DNA of 64,000 nt from Bathynomus jamesi (lineage: Eukaryota > Arthropoda > Malacostraca > Isopoda > Cirolanidae), in the NCBI GenBank assembly GCA_023014485.1, contig JAJOZX010009038.1, positions 105,239 to 169,238 of the forward strand, in the 5' to 3' direction. Made by a program: the position numbers and the translations under genes. The notes under the pieces are model-generated. The model was not told the DNA's origin. It did not search any database and saw only the letters and a list, made by a program, of their open reading frames with translations. Shown piece after piece: positions 44,552-56,958 of this stretch; the first letter of the stretch is position 1; each line of letters begins with the position of its first letter.

Positions 44552-46927
44552 ATGGCTTCTAAAAGGAGGACAAGACTGGGGACATTCACACATATGAGCA
44601 ACCTAATTGGAACTGGTAGAGAGTTGTTGCCCTCTGAACTCCCAACTCTGCGAGACGTTCTGAAATATGGGCTACTGCTAAAAGAACAAAGTGGTGAGGA
44701 TGTGAGAAAGTACCCAGCAGCCAGTCTTGCAAAGGACATTTACCCTAAAGTGCTTGAAAAGTGGGAACGAGCAAACAGTTCTTTTGTAGCCCCCGTTGTA
44801 AATTCACGAGTCACAATCTTAAACAAGATCCAAGAGAGCTGGGAGCAGGCCAAAAACATATCTCTTGGGAGAGGAAAGCTACATGTCAAAGAGGCTATCA
44901 TTGCAAAACTTGACAAGCTTTTTGACATCCTCAGTTGCAAGTGTAAAATTGTTATCTGCTCTGAATTTGGATACCTTGCAGATGCTGGTTGCAAAAACGA
45001 AACTCACATTAACTGTACATACCCTAGGGAGATGAAGATCCCTGTGAAGGAACTTGCTTTCATTAAAGGTCAGAGAGACAAGTCTGGTTCTATTGGACCA
45101 CATCAGATTGCCTTGCCAGATCAACCTGAGCACAACAGACAAGTCATAAAGCAGAAGCGGCAAGAAGACGAAAGAAGAAGGCTTGCTGAATATAAGCAGA
45201 CAAGTAAGCAGGATGTTTCAATGCCATCAAATGAAATAATTTTCTCTGATGATGAAAATGAAGAACAAATAGCTGATGCTCAAGATGGAAAGGATGGAAG
45301 TTATGAAGTGACATTAGAAATACCAAGCACGTCTTCAACTTCCAATAAAAAGCCAGAGTACAACACATTAGAAATACCTAATGTTGCTATGCAGAGCATC
45401 AGATATGGTGTGGCCTGCGTGCCACAGCTGCCATCACCACTGCTGCCTTTATGGATGCTGGCTTGATCACTGAAGAAGAAAAGAGACTTGTAGTTGATCA
45501 CAATAAAGTCAAGAGGGCCCAAGAAAAAGTTATGAGATCCCTGGATCAGGAATTTGATGATCTTTGTAAGAAGGGTGAAATTGACTGCATCTTCTTTGAC
45601 GGCCGTCAAGATACAACTAAAGTTATGCTGAAAGCAGACAATTCAGATCGTCAGTTCCCCAGCATCATCAAAGAAGAGCATTGTTCTGTGTGCAGTGAGC
45701 CAGGTGGAAGATATCTCTACCACTTCACTCCTGAGAAAGGCTCAACGAGAAAAAAACCTGCTGAAGTTATTGCTGATAATCTTGTAGATTTCATGAAGAA
45801 GGGCATTGATAAAAGCCTGCAGGCCATTGGAGGTGATTCTACAAATGTTAACACTGGCTGGGAGGGTGGTTCCATGCATTGAGTAGAGTCAAGCTTTGCC
45901 GTAAGCTGATCTGGTTGGTTTGTGCCCTCCACACTGACGAGTTACCCCTGCGACACTTGATCACAGCACTGGATGGGAAGACCTTGTCTAACAACAAGTG
46001 GACAGGTAACATTGGCAAGATGCTAGACACTGCAACCGAACTTGAAATTGATCCTTCATTCACCAAACTCTCAATTGGAGAGCCTCTTACTTCACTGAGT
46101 GACAATGCCGTAAAGGATCTCTCTACTGATCAAGCGTACGGGTATAGGATCACACAGGCCATAAGGACAGAACTTCCCACAGATCTGGCCCTTCTTGAAA
46201 TTGGTCCAGTGAGCCATTCAAGGTGGTTGACAACAGCAAACAGGCTTTGTCGCATATGGGTTTCAAAACATGGCCTTAAAGGCAAAATCCTCAACAACTT
46301 AAGACTGATAATGGAATACATTGTTGGTGTGTACTACCCCTGTTGGTTCAACATCAAAGTAAAACACTCTTGGGTGGAAGGCCCACGCCACATCTTGTTT
46401 CAGCTGCGGCTAGTTAGGCTGCAAAAGAAGGCTGTAGTGGATGATGTTTTGCCAACCATCAAGCGCTCAGCATGGTATGCATTCAGCGAAATGATAATCC
46501 AAACACTCTTGTGCTCAGATGACAGTGAGGAGAGGAGAGCTGGTGTCCAAAAGATTGTTGACATGAGGGGTGGAGGTGATGACACACTTGGAAATCTTTC
46601 TGTACGTCCCAGGAAGAAACCTTCCATCAACCCCAGTGCTTCTTCCGTGTTGGAGCTGACAGACTGGTCTGACGGGTATTTGAACCTCCTTTGACATGTA
46701 AACTGACTACAGCGGAAGTAAAGAAGTTCTTTGACAAGCCTATGCAAGTTCCACAGTGGCCCTGTCATGCTCAGTCAATAGAGAGGTGTGTGAAACAAGT
46801 CAAAGAGGCAGGAGGCAGGGTGTATACACATGAGAAACGTGAGGGCTATATCAGAGGCCAAGAAGCAAGTCGGCGGCTGATGTCCAAGAACGAATCAAAG
46901 CAAGACTTGATGAAACTTGTTGTTTAA
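44552..46927 (+). pseudogene. hAT-like transposase, family A, copy A2 (broken in at least three places)
   Basis: ATG 44552 opens 304 codons that match the A1 protein. A one-base loss near 45411 (A1 has an extra T there) shifts the frame. The frame from 45451 has FFDGRQD and GGDSTNVNTG with the two Asp residues and ends in TGA at 45880-45882, where A1 has TGG. Another base is missing near 45889. The frame from 45879 has CALH and SHSRWLTTANRL, and stops at 46692. A last piece with CHAQSIERCVKQVKEA ends at 46927. Two cysteines of the CKCK...CxCP cluster are Tyr here (residues 141 and 157) but Cys in A1. It is therefore a dead copy of the same recent family; the terminal repeats are still good, so it could move if an active enzyme is supplied in trans by another copy. 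Confidence 0.88.
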
Positions 46928-47263
46928 ATATTTTTTTTTACTGATGTCATTACTTTCTAATGTTCTTTTATGATTACAAGGATATGTTTTATGATTACTA
47001 GGATATGTTTTATGAAGAGAAACTAAAATTTTTATAGCATTACCTGACATTTTGTGAAGCTAAAATTAATAAATGTTGTTTTCCGAGAGCAATTTATGTG
47101 CTTTTTAATCAAACGTAGATTTACCAAGCTAAATGTTATTACGTTTTGAGCAATCAAAAAATAATATCAGATTTGAATTCTTCACAACCAAAACATATTT
47201 TTAAAACCCCTCAGTGAAGGAATTGGCAAAAATTAATTTTCACCTCCCAAATTGACACACCCT

Positions 47264-48862
47264 ACTATGATAATGTCGGTTACGTAAACTACATTGGATA
47301 ATGTACGGGAACGTAAAGTACACTAGGTTAATGTATAGGAACGTAAAATACACTAGGATAATGTAGGGGAACGTACTACAATAGGTTAAAATCGGGAACA
47401 TAACTACACTAGGTTAATGTCGGGGAACGTAAACTAACTAGGGTAATGTCAGGAAACGAAACTACACTAGGATAATTTAAGGGAACGCAAACTACAATAG
47501 GATAATGTTGTGGAATATAAACTACACTAGAATAATATAGGGGAGCGTAAACTACACTAAGGTAATTTCAGGTAACGTAAAGTACAAAAGGTTAATGTCA
47601 TTGAACGTAAACTACACTAGAATAATGTCGTGGAATTTAAACTAAACTTGGATAATGTAGGGTAACGTAAAATACACTAGGATAATGAAATGGAACGTAA
47701 ACTACACAAGGATAATCTAGGGGAACGTAAACTACACTAGGAAAATGTACGTGAACGCAAAGTACATAGGATAATGTAGGGGTACGGAAACTACACTAGA
47801 GTAATGTAGGGGTACGTAAAGTACACTAGGATAATGTAGGATAAAGTAAACCGCTCTAGAATAATGTAGGTGAAAGTAAATTACACTAGAATAACGTAGG
47901 GGAACGTAAACTACACTAGGATAATGTAGGGGAAAGTAAACTGCACTTGGATAATGTAGAGAAACGTAAAATACACTAGGATAATGTAGGGGAACATAAA
48001 CAACACTAAGATAAGGTCGTTGAACGTAAACTACAATAGGGTAATGTCGGTGAACGTAAACTACACTATGATAATGTAGTGGAACGTAAACTACACTAGA
48101 ATATTGTAGGGGAACGTCAACTACACTAGGTTATTGTAGGGGCACGTAACTAAATTAGGATAATGTAGGGGAACGTAAACTACAATAGTATAATGTAGGG
48201 GAACGAAAACTACACTAGGATAATGTCGGGGAACGTAAACTACAATAGTTTAACGTCGTGAAACGTAACCTACATTAGGTTAATGTCGGGGAACGTAATA
48301 TACACTAGGATAATGTAGGGGACCGTAAACTACAATAGGTTAATGTGAGGTACGTAAAGTACATTGGTTAATGGAGGGGAACGAAAACTACATGAGAATA
48401 ATGTAGGGGTAAGTAAACTACACTAGGATAATGTAGGGGAACGTAAACTACACTAGGGTAATGTAGGGGAAAGTAAACTTCACTAGGATTATGTCGGGGT
48501 ACGTAAACTACATTGGATAATGTAGGGGAACGTAAACTACACTACGATAATGAAGGGGAACGTAAACTACACCTGGTTAATGCGGCGAAATGTAAACTAT
48601 ACTAGTATAATATAGGGGAATGTTACCTACAATAAGATAAAGTAGGAGTAGATAAACTATGCTAAGATAAGGCAGGGGAACGTAAACTATACTAGGATAA
48701 AGCCGGTGAAAGTAAACTACAAAAGGTTAATGTAGGGGAACGTAAAGTACACTAGGATAATGTAGCGGAAAACGTAGACTACACTAGCTTGATGTAGGGG
48801 AACATAAACTGCATTAGGATAATGTAGGGGAATGTAAACTACACTAGGATAATGTAGAGGAA
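47264..48862 (+). repeat. 30-bp satellite, block 4 continued, plus orientation
   Basis: Same phase and sense as 39906-44226. Ends at a junction near 48862 (gtagaggaacctacattatg). Confidence 0.95.
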
Positions 48863-51660
48863 CCTACATTATGCAAGGTAGTTTACGTACCTCGACATTA
48901 AACTATTGCAGTTTACTTTCCCCCACATTATCCTACTGTAGTTTACGTTCCCCTACATTATCCTAGTGTAGTTTACTTTCCCTACATTTTACTACTGTAG
49001 TTTACGTTCCTCGACATTAACCAAGCGCAGTTTACTTTCCCCTACATTATCCTAGTGTAGTTTACGTTACGTTCCCCTACATTATCTTAGTGTAGTTTAC
49101 TTTCCCCTACATTAACCTAGAGTAGTATACGTTCCCCTACATTATCCTACTGAAGTTTACTTTCCCCTACATTAACCTTGTGTAGTTTACGTTCCTCAAC
49201 ATTATCCTAGTGTAGTAAACGTTCCCCTAGATAACCTAGAGTAATTTACGCTCCCCTACATTATGGAAGTGTAGTTTACTTACCCCTACATTATCCTCAT
49301 GTAGTTTACGTTCCACAGTATTATCCTAGTGTACTTTACGTACCCATACATTAAACTAGTGTCTTTTACGTTCTCAAACATTATCCTAATGTATTTTACG
49401 TTCCCCTCCATTATCGTAATGTAGTTTGCGTACCCCTACATTAACTTATTGTAGGTACCGTTACCCGATATTATTCTATTGTAGTTACCGTTCCCGTACA
49501 ATATCCAAGTGTAGTTTACGTTCTATTACTTTATCCTAAGGTAGATTACGTTCCCCTACATTAAGCTAGTGTACTTTACTTCCACTACATTATCATAGTG
49601 TAGTTTACGGTCCCCTACGTTATCGAATGTACTTTACGTACCCCACATTATCATAGTGTAGTTTACGCTCACCTACATTATCCTATTGTAGTTTACGTTC
49701 CCCAACATTATCCTAGTGTAGTTTACGTTCCCCACATTATCTATTATAGTTTACGTTCCCCTACATTATCCTAGTGTAGCTTACTTTCCCCTACATTATC
49801 CTAGTTTAGTTTACGTTCCCCTTCATTAAACTAGTGTAGTTTACGTTCCCCTAATTAACCTCGTGTAGTTTACGTTCGAATACATTATCCTAGTGTTGTT
49901 TACGTTCCCCTACATTATCCGAGTGTAGTTTACGTTCCCCGACATTATTCTATTGTAGTTTACGTTCCCCGACATTAACCTATTGTAGTTTACGTTCCCC
50001 GACATTAACCTATTGTAGTTTACGTTCACCGACATTATCCTAGTGTAGTATACGTTCCACTACACTATACTATTCTAGTTTAATTTCCCCTACATTATCC
50101 TATTGTAGTTCAATTTCCCGTACATTATCCTAGTGTAGTTTACGTTCCCCTACAATATCCTAATTTAGGTTACGTACCCCTACATTTTTCAAGTTTACAT
50201 TAGGTTACTTACGCCTACATTATCGTAGTGTAATTTACGTACCCCTACATTATCCTAGAGAAGTTTACTTACTCCTACATTATCCTAGTGTAGTTCTCCT
50301 TCCCGTATATTATCCTAGGGTAGTTCACGTTCCCCTACATTATCCAATGTAGTTTACGTACCAGACAATTATCCTAGTGTAGTTTACGTTCCCCTACATT
50401 ATCCTAGTGTAGTTTACGTTCCTCTACATTATCGTAATGTATATTACGTTATCCGACATTAACCTAGTATAGTTTACGTTCCCTTACATTATCCTAGTGT
50501 AGTTTACTTACCTCTACAATATCGTAGTGTAGCTTACGTTCCTCTACATTAACCTCGTTTTTATTACGTTCCCCGACATTACCTTAGTGTAGTTTATGTT
50601 CCCCGACATTAAACTATTGTGGTTTACGTTCCCAAACATTAACCTAATGTAGTTTACGTTCCCCTACATTATCCTAATGTAGTTTGCGTACTCTACATTA
50701 TCCTATTGTAGGTAACGTTCCCCTATATTATCCTTGTGTAATTTACCTTCCCGTACAATATTCTATTGTAGTTTACGTTCCATTACTTTATCTTATTGTA
50801 GATTACGTTCCCCTACATTATCTTATTGTTGTTTACGGTCCCCTACGTTATCCAATGTACTGTACGTACTTTCCCCTACTTTATCCTATTGTAGTTTAAT
50901 TTACCCTACATTATCCTAGTTTAATTTACGTTCCCCTACAATATCCTATTGTAGTTTACGTTCCCATACATTAACCTAGTGTAGTTTGCGTTCCCCTACA
51001 TTAACCTAGTGTAGTTTACTTTCCCTGATATTAACCTAGTGCAGTTTGCTTTCCCCTACATTATCCTATTGTAGTTGACGTTCCCCTACATTATCCTAGT
51101 GTAGTTTACTTTAACTACATTATCCTTGTGTACTTTACGTACCCCTACATTACTCTATTATAGTTTACGTACCTCTACATTATCCTAGTGTAGTTTACTT
51201 GCCCCTACATTATCCTCATGTAGTTTACGTTCCACTACATTACGCTAGTGTATTTTACGTACCCCTACATTAATCAGGTGTTGTTTACGTTCCCCTACAT
51301 TATCCTAGTGTAGTTTACGTTCCCCTACATTATCTTAGCGTAGTTTGCGTACCCCTACATTAACCTATTGTAGGTAACGTTCCCCTTCATTATCCTAGTG
51401 TAGTTTACGTTTCCGCACCATATCCTAGTGTAGTTTACGTTCCATTACTTTATCTTATTGTAGATTACGTTCCCCTACATTAACCTAATGTAGTTTACGT
51501 TCCCCTACATTATTGTAATGTAGTTTACGGTCCCCTACATTATCGAATGTACGTTACGTACGTACCCCACAGTATCCTAGTGTAGTTTACGTTCCCCTAC
51601 ATTATCCTAGTGTAGTTTACGTTCCCCTTCATTGCCTAATATAGTTTACGTTCCCCTACT

Positions 51661-51780
51661 TTATCCTAGTGTAGTTTACGTACCCCTATATTATCCTAGT
51701 GTAGGTGACGTTCCCCTACATTATCCTAGTGTAGTTTACGTACCCCTATATTATCCTAGTGTAGGTGACGTTCCCCTACA
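51661..51780 (-). repeat. exact 60-bp tandem duplication inside the satellite
   Basis: Bases 51661-51720 and 51721-51780 are identical, a dimer of two variant monomers (with gtaggtgacg). Exact identity amid 10-20% monomer divergence indicates a recent step. Confidence 0.97.
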
Positions 51781-52088
51781 TTATCCTAGTGTAGTTTAAT
51801 TTCCCCTACGTTATCCTAGTGTAGTTTACGTTCCCCTACAATATCCTATTGTATTTTACGTTCCCCTACATTAACCTAGTGTAGTTTACGTTCCCCGACA
51901 TTAACCTATTGTAGTTTACGTTCCCCGACATTATCCTACTGTAGTTTACGTTCCCATACATTAACGTAGTGTAGATGACGTTCCCCTACATTATCATAGT
52001 GTAGTTTACATACGGCTACATTATCCTAGTGTAGTTTACGTTCCGCTACATTATCCTAGTTTAGATTACGTACCCCTACATTTTTCAA

Positions 52089-52391
52089 GTGTACCTTGAG
52101 CCTTATGACCCTTATGTTGTTTCGTGCGTTGGTCTCTCTTCACACGGAGTTCAAGCTGGTGGCCCCGCCTCTAGGTCTGGCCTGGTGGAGGAGCGAGTTG
52201 CTTTCTTTCGCTCTCCACAGTACTTAGCCAGGCACGCTCGGCTCATCTGGTACTGTCCTGAGCCAGGCATCCAGTCTTTTCTTGAAGACTTCAACTTTGA
52301 CCCCCGTTACGTTTCTGAGGTCCTTAGGAAGCTGCTTGAAAAGTCTTGGCCCCCTGACAACCAAGCTATTTTCCTTCAAGTTTCCTAGTGA
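52089..52391 (+). other. non-satellite insert with an open frame of 99 codons
   Basis: About 300 bp of GC-richer sequence interrupt the array. One plus frame is open throughout (VYLEPYDPYVVSCVGLSS ... GLVEERVAFFRSPQYLAR ... LEDFNFDPRYVSEVLRKL) and stops at TAG 52386-52388. It begins at a GTG and contains no Met, so it is an internal piece of a coding region, not a gene. I do not recognise the protein. Two Cys, one cluster of Arg/His and an amphipathic C-terminal helix can be seen. The left satellite ends at tttcaagtgta and the right resumes at tttcctagtga, which are the same position in the monomer, so about 10 bp of target is doubled. No poly(A) or TIR. It could be a gag-type or host exon fragment. 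Confidence 0.6.
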
Positions 52392-55300
52392 GGTTTACTT
52401 TGCTCTACATTAGCCTAGTGTAATTTAAGTTCTGCTACATTAATTTAGTGCAGTTTATGTTCCCCTACATTAACCTATTGTAGTCTAGGTTCCGCTACAT
52501 TATCCTAGTGTAGTTTACGTTCCCCTAAATTATCCTAGTGTAGATTACGTTCATCTACATTATTCTTATGTAGTTTACATTCACCGACATTACGCTAGTG
52601 TAGTTTAAGTTCCCCGACATGGCATTGAGTAGTTTACGTTCCCCTACTTTATCCATGTGTAGTTTACTTCCCCCTACTTTATTCTAGTGTAGTTTAGTTC
52701 CCGTACATTATCCTATTGTAGTTTCCGTTCCCTTACATTAAGTTACTGTAGGTAACTTTCCCCTACATTATCTTAGTGTAGTTTACGTACCCCTACATTA
52801 TCCTACTGTAGTTTACATACCCCTACATTATCCTAGTGTAGTTTCCGTTCTCTTACTTTAACCTAGTGTTGTTTACGTTCCTATATATTATCCGAGGGTA
52901 GTTTACGTTCCCCGACATCATCCTAGTGTAGGTTACGTTCCCCTACATTATCCTAGTGTAGTTTACGTTCCCCTACATTATATTATTGTTGTTTCCTTTC
53001 CGCTACATTATCCTACTGTAGTTTACGTTCCCCTGCATTATCCTAGTGTAGTTTACGTTCCCCTACATTATCATATTTTAGTTTACGTTCCCATACATTG
53101 TCCAAGTGCAGTTTACGTTCCGCTAAAATATCCTATTGTAATCTACGTTCCCCTACAATATCCTATTGTATTTTACGTTCCCCTAAATTAACCTAGTGTA
53201 GTGTATGTTCCCCTTCATAATCCTAGTGTATTTTACGTTCCCCTACATTATCATATTTTAGTTTACGTTCCCATACATTATCCAAGTGCAGTTTACGTTC
53301 CGCTACAATATCCTATTGTAATCTACGTTCCCCTACATTATCCTAGTGTATTTTATGCTCCCCTAAATCAACCTAGTGTAGTGTATGTTCCCCTACATAT
53401 TCCTAGTGTAGTTTACGTTCCCCTACATTATCCTAGTGTAGTTCACGTTACTCTACTTTATCTTAGTGTACTTTACGTTCCACTTCATTATCCGAGTGTA
53501 GTTTACGTTCCCCTACATTAACCTTATGTAGTTTACGTACCCTTACATTTTCTATATTATCCTACTATAATTTACGTACCCCTAGATTTTCCTAGAGATG
53601 TTTAATTACACATATATTATCCTACTGTAGTTCACCTTCCCCACTATAATCCTAGTGTAGTTTATATTCCACTACATTACCCTAGTGTAGTCTACGTTCC
53701 CCTACACTATCATCGTGTAGTCTATGCTACCCTACATTAACCTAGTGTAATTTACGTTCCCCTACATTATCCTAAAGTAGTTTACCTTCCCCTACATTAT
53801 CCTAGGGTAGATTACGTTCCCCTACCTTATCTTAGCATAATTTACCTACACCTACATTATCTTATTGTAGGTAACATTCCCCTATATTATACAAGAGTAG
53901 TTTACGTTCCAATACATTATCGTAGTGTAGTTTACGTTCCCCTACATTATCATAGTGTAATTTACGTTCCCGTACATTATTCAATGTAGTTTACGTAGCC
54001 CGACATTATTTTAGTGTAGTTTACGTTCCCCGACATTAACCTAGTGCAGTTTACTTTCCCCTACATTATCCTTGTGTAGTTGACGTTCCCCTACATTATC
54101 CTAGTGTAGTTTACTTTCCCTACATTATACTAGTGTAGTTCACGTTCCCATACACTATTCTAGTTTAGTTTACTTACCCCTACATAATCCTCATGCAGTT
54201 TACGTTCACTACATTACGGTAGTGTATTTTACGTACCCCTACATTAATCAGGTGTTGTTTACGTTCCCCTACATTATCCTAGTGTAGCTTACGTTCCCCT
54301 ACATTATCCTAGCGTAGTTTGCGTAACCCTACATTATCTTATTGTAGGTAACGTTCCCCTTCATTATCCTAGTGTAGTTTATGTTCCAGTACAAAATCCT
54401 AGTGTAGTTTACGTTCCATTACTTTATCTTATTGTAGATTACGTTCCTCTACATCAACCTAATGTAGTTTAGGTTCCCCCAAATTATTATATTCTAGTTT
54501 ACGGTCCCCTAAATTATCCAATGTACGTTACGTACCACACATTACCCTAGCGTAGTTTACACTCCCCTACATTATCCTAGTGTAGTTTAATTTCTCCTAC
54601 ATTAGCCTAGTGTAGTTTACGTTCCCCTACAATATCCTATTGTATTTTACGTTCCACTACATTAACCTAGTATAATTACGTTCCCCAACATTATCCTAGT
54701 GTCACTTACGTTCCTCTACATTATCCGAGTGTAGTTTACGTTCCCCGACATTATTGTAGTGTAGTTTACGTTACCCGACGTTAACCTATTGTAGTTTACG
54801 TTCCCCGACATTTCCTAGTGTAGTTTACGTTCCCATACATTACCCTAGTGTAGATGACTTTCCCCTACATTATCCTAGTGCAGTTTACGTTCCCCTACCT
54901 TATCTTAGCATAGTTTACCTACCCCAACATTAAACTATTGTAGGTAACATTCCCCTTTATTAGATAGTTTAGTTTACGTTCCACTGCATTATCCTAGTGT
55001 AGTTTACGTTCCCCTACATTAACGTAGGGTAGTTTACGTTCCCGTACATTATCCAATGTAGTTCACGTACCTCGACATTAAACTATTGCAGTTTACTTTC
55101 CCATACATTATCCTAGTGTAGTTTACGTACCCGTAGATTATCCTAGTGTAGTTTACTTTCTCTACATTATAGTAGTGTAGTTTACGTAAAAAGACATTAA
55201 CCTAGTGCAGTTTACGTAACAAGACATTATCCTAGTATAGTTTACTTTCCCCTACATTATCCTAGTGTAGTTTAAGTTCCCCTACATTATCCGACTGTAG

Positions 55301-56958
55301 TTTACTTTCCCCTAAATATCCTAGTGCAGTGTATATTCCCCTATATTTTCCTAGTGTAATTTACGTTCCCCTACATTATACTATTGTAGATGACGTTACT
55401 CTACTCTATCCTAGTGTAGTTTACGTTCCCCTACATTATCCGAGTGTAGTTTACATTCCCCTACATTATGCTTATGTAGTTTACGTACCCTTACATTTCT
55501 ATATTATCCTACTGTAATGTACGTAACCCTAGATTTACCTAGAGATGTTTAATTACACATACATTATCCTAGTGTAGTTCACCTTCACCTATATAATCCT
55601 AAGGTAGTTTATATTCCACTACATTACCCTAGTGTAGTCTACGTTCCCCTACATTAACCTAGTGTAATTTACGTTCCCCCTACATTATCATAAAGTAGTA
55701 TACCTTCCTCTACATTATCCTAGTGTAGTTTACGTTCCCCTTCCTTATCTTAGCATAGTTTACCTACATCTACATTATGCTACTGTAGGTAACATTCCCA
55801 TACGTTATACTAGAGTAGTTTACGTTCCACTACATTATCGTAGTGTACTTTACGTTCCCATACATTATCAAATGTAGTTTACGTAACCGAACATTATCGT
55901 AGTGTAGTTTACGTTCACCGACATTAACCTAGTGCCGTTTACTTTCCCCTACATTATATCCTAGTTTAGTTTACGTTCCCTACATTATCCTAGTTTAGTT
56001 TACTTACCCCTACATTATCCACATTTAGTTTACGTTCCACAGCATTATCCTTTTGTTCTTTACGTACCCCTACATTATTCTATTATAGTTTACGTACCTC
56101 TACATTATCCTAGTGTAGTTTACTTACCCCTACATTATCCTTATATAGTTTACGTTCCACTACATTACACTAGTGTATTTTACGTACCCCTACATTAAAC
56201 TAGTGTTTTTTACGTTCCCCTACATTATTGTAGTGCAGTTTACGGTCCTCTACATTATCCAGTGTACGTTACGTACCCCACATTATCCTAGTGTAGTTTA
56301 CGCTCCCCTACATTATCCTAGTGTAGTTTACGTTCCCCTACATTATGCTATTGTAGTTTACGTTCCCCTAAATTATGCTATTGTAGTTTACGTTCCCCGA
56401 CATTGCCTATTATAGTTTTCGTTCCACGACTTTATCGTATTGTAGTTTACGTTTAACTACTTTATGGAAGTAGAGTTTACGTTCCCCTACATTATCGTAT
56501 TGTAGTTTACGTTCACCTACTTTATCCAATGTAATTTACGTACCCGATATTTTCCTAGTTTAGTTTAAGCTCCCGTACATTATCCTATTGTATATTACGT
56601 TCCCCGACATTAACCTATTGTAGTTTACGTTCCCCGATATTAACCTAGTTTTGTTTACGTTCCCCCTACATTACCTAGTGTAGTTTACTTTCCCTTTCAC
56701 TATACTACTATAGTTTTCTTTCCCCTACATTATCTTATTGTAGTTTACGTTCCCTAAAATTATCCTAGTGTAGTTTACGTTCCCTATATTATCTTAGTGT
56801 AGTTTACGTTCCCCTATATTAACCTAGTGTTCTTTACGTTCCCCTACATTACCATTGTGTAGTTTACGTTCCCTTACATTACTCTCGTGTAGTTTACGTT
56901 CCCCAACATTAACCTAGGATAGTTTACGATCCACTACATTATCCTAGTTTAGTTTATT

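Larger units (their letters stand above)
44227..47263 (+). mobile_element. hAT-like transposon family A, copy A2, complete, inside satellite
   Basis: Inverted ends AGGGTGTGTC and GACACACCCT bound 3037 bp. If TAGGG is the terminal sequence, as in families B and A1, the target duplication is the 9-bp ctatgataa. If the end is AGGG, the 11-bp actatgataat (44216-44226, 47264-47274) is duplicated. Satellite units on both sides are in the same phase and orientation, so the empty site is simply one monomer. AATAAA is at 47068. Confidence 0.93.
48863..56958 (-). repeat. 30-bp satellite, block 5, minus orientation
   Basis: The longest uninterrupted orientation, apart from the non-satellite insert at 52089-52391. 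Higher-order copies are visible: 51661-51720 equals 51721-51780 exactly; 53060-53150 matches about 53240-53330; 53527-54050 matches 55477-55960, about 1.95 kb apart; 51220-51500 matches 54180-54480; 48880-48930 matches about 55060-55110. Confidence 0.95.

Noticed and set aside
52089..52091. Start codon of the frame in the satellite insert
   Set aside because: The codon is GTG, and the whole frame has no ATG. In an animal genome this is not a plausible start.
37616..56415. Open frames with a repeating decapeptide (VVYVPLHYPS) in the satellite
   Set aside because: The monomer is 30 bp, a multiple of three, so one frame per strand is stop-free by arithmetic and gives a 10-residue periodic text. 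Frames start and end where monomers lose phase. No start context, no splice sites, no codon bias.
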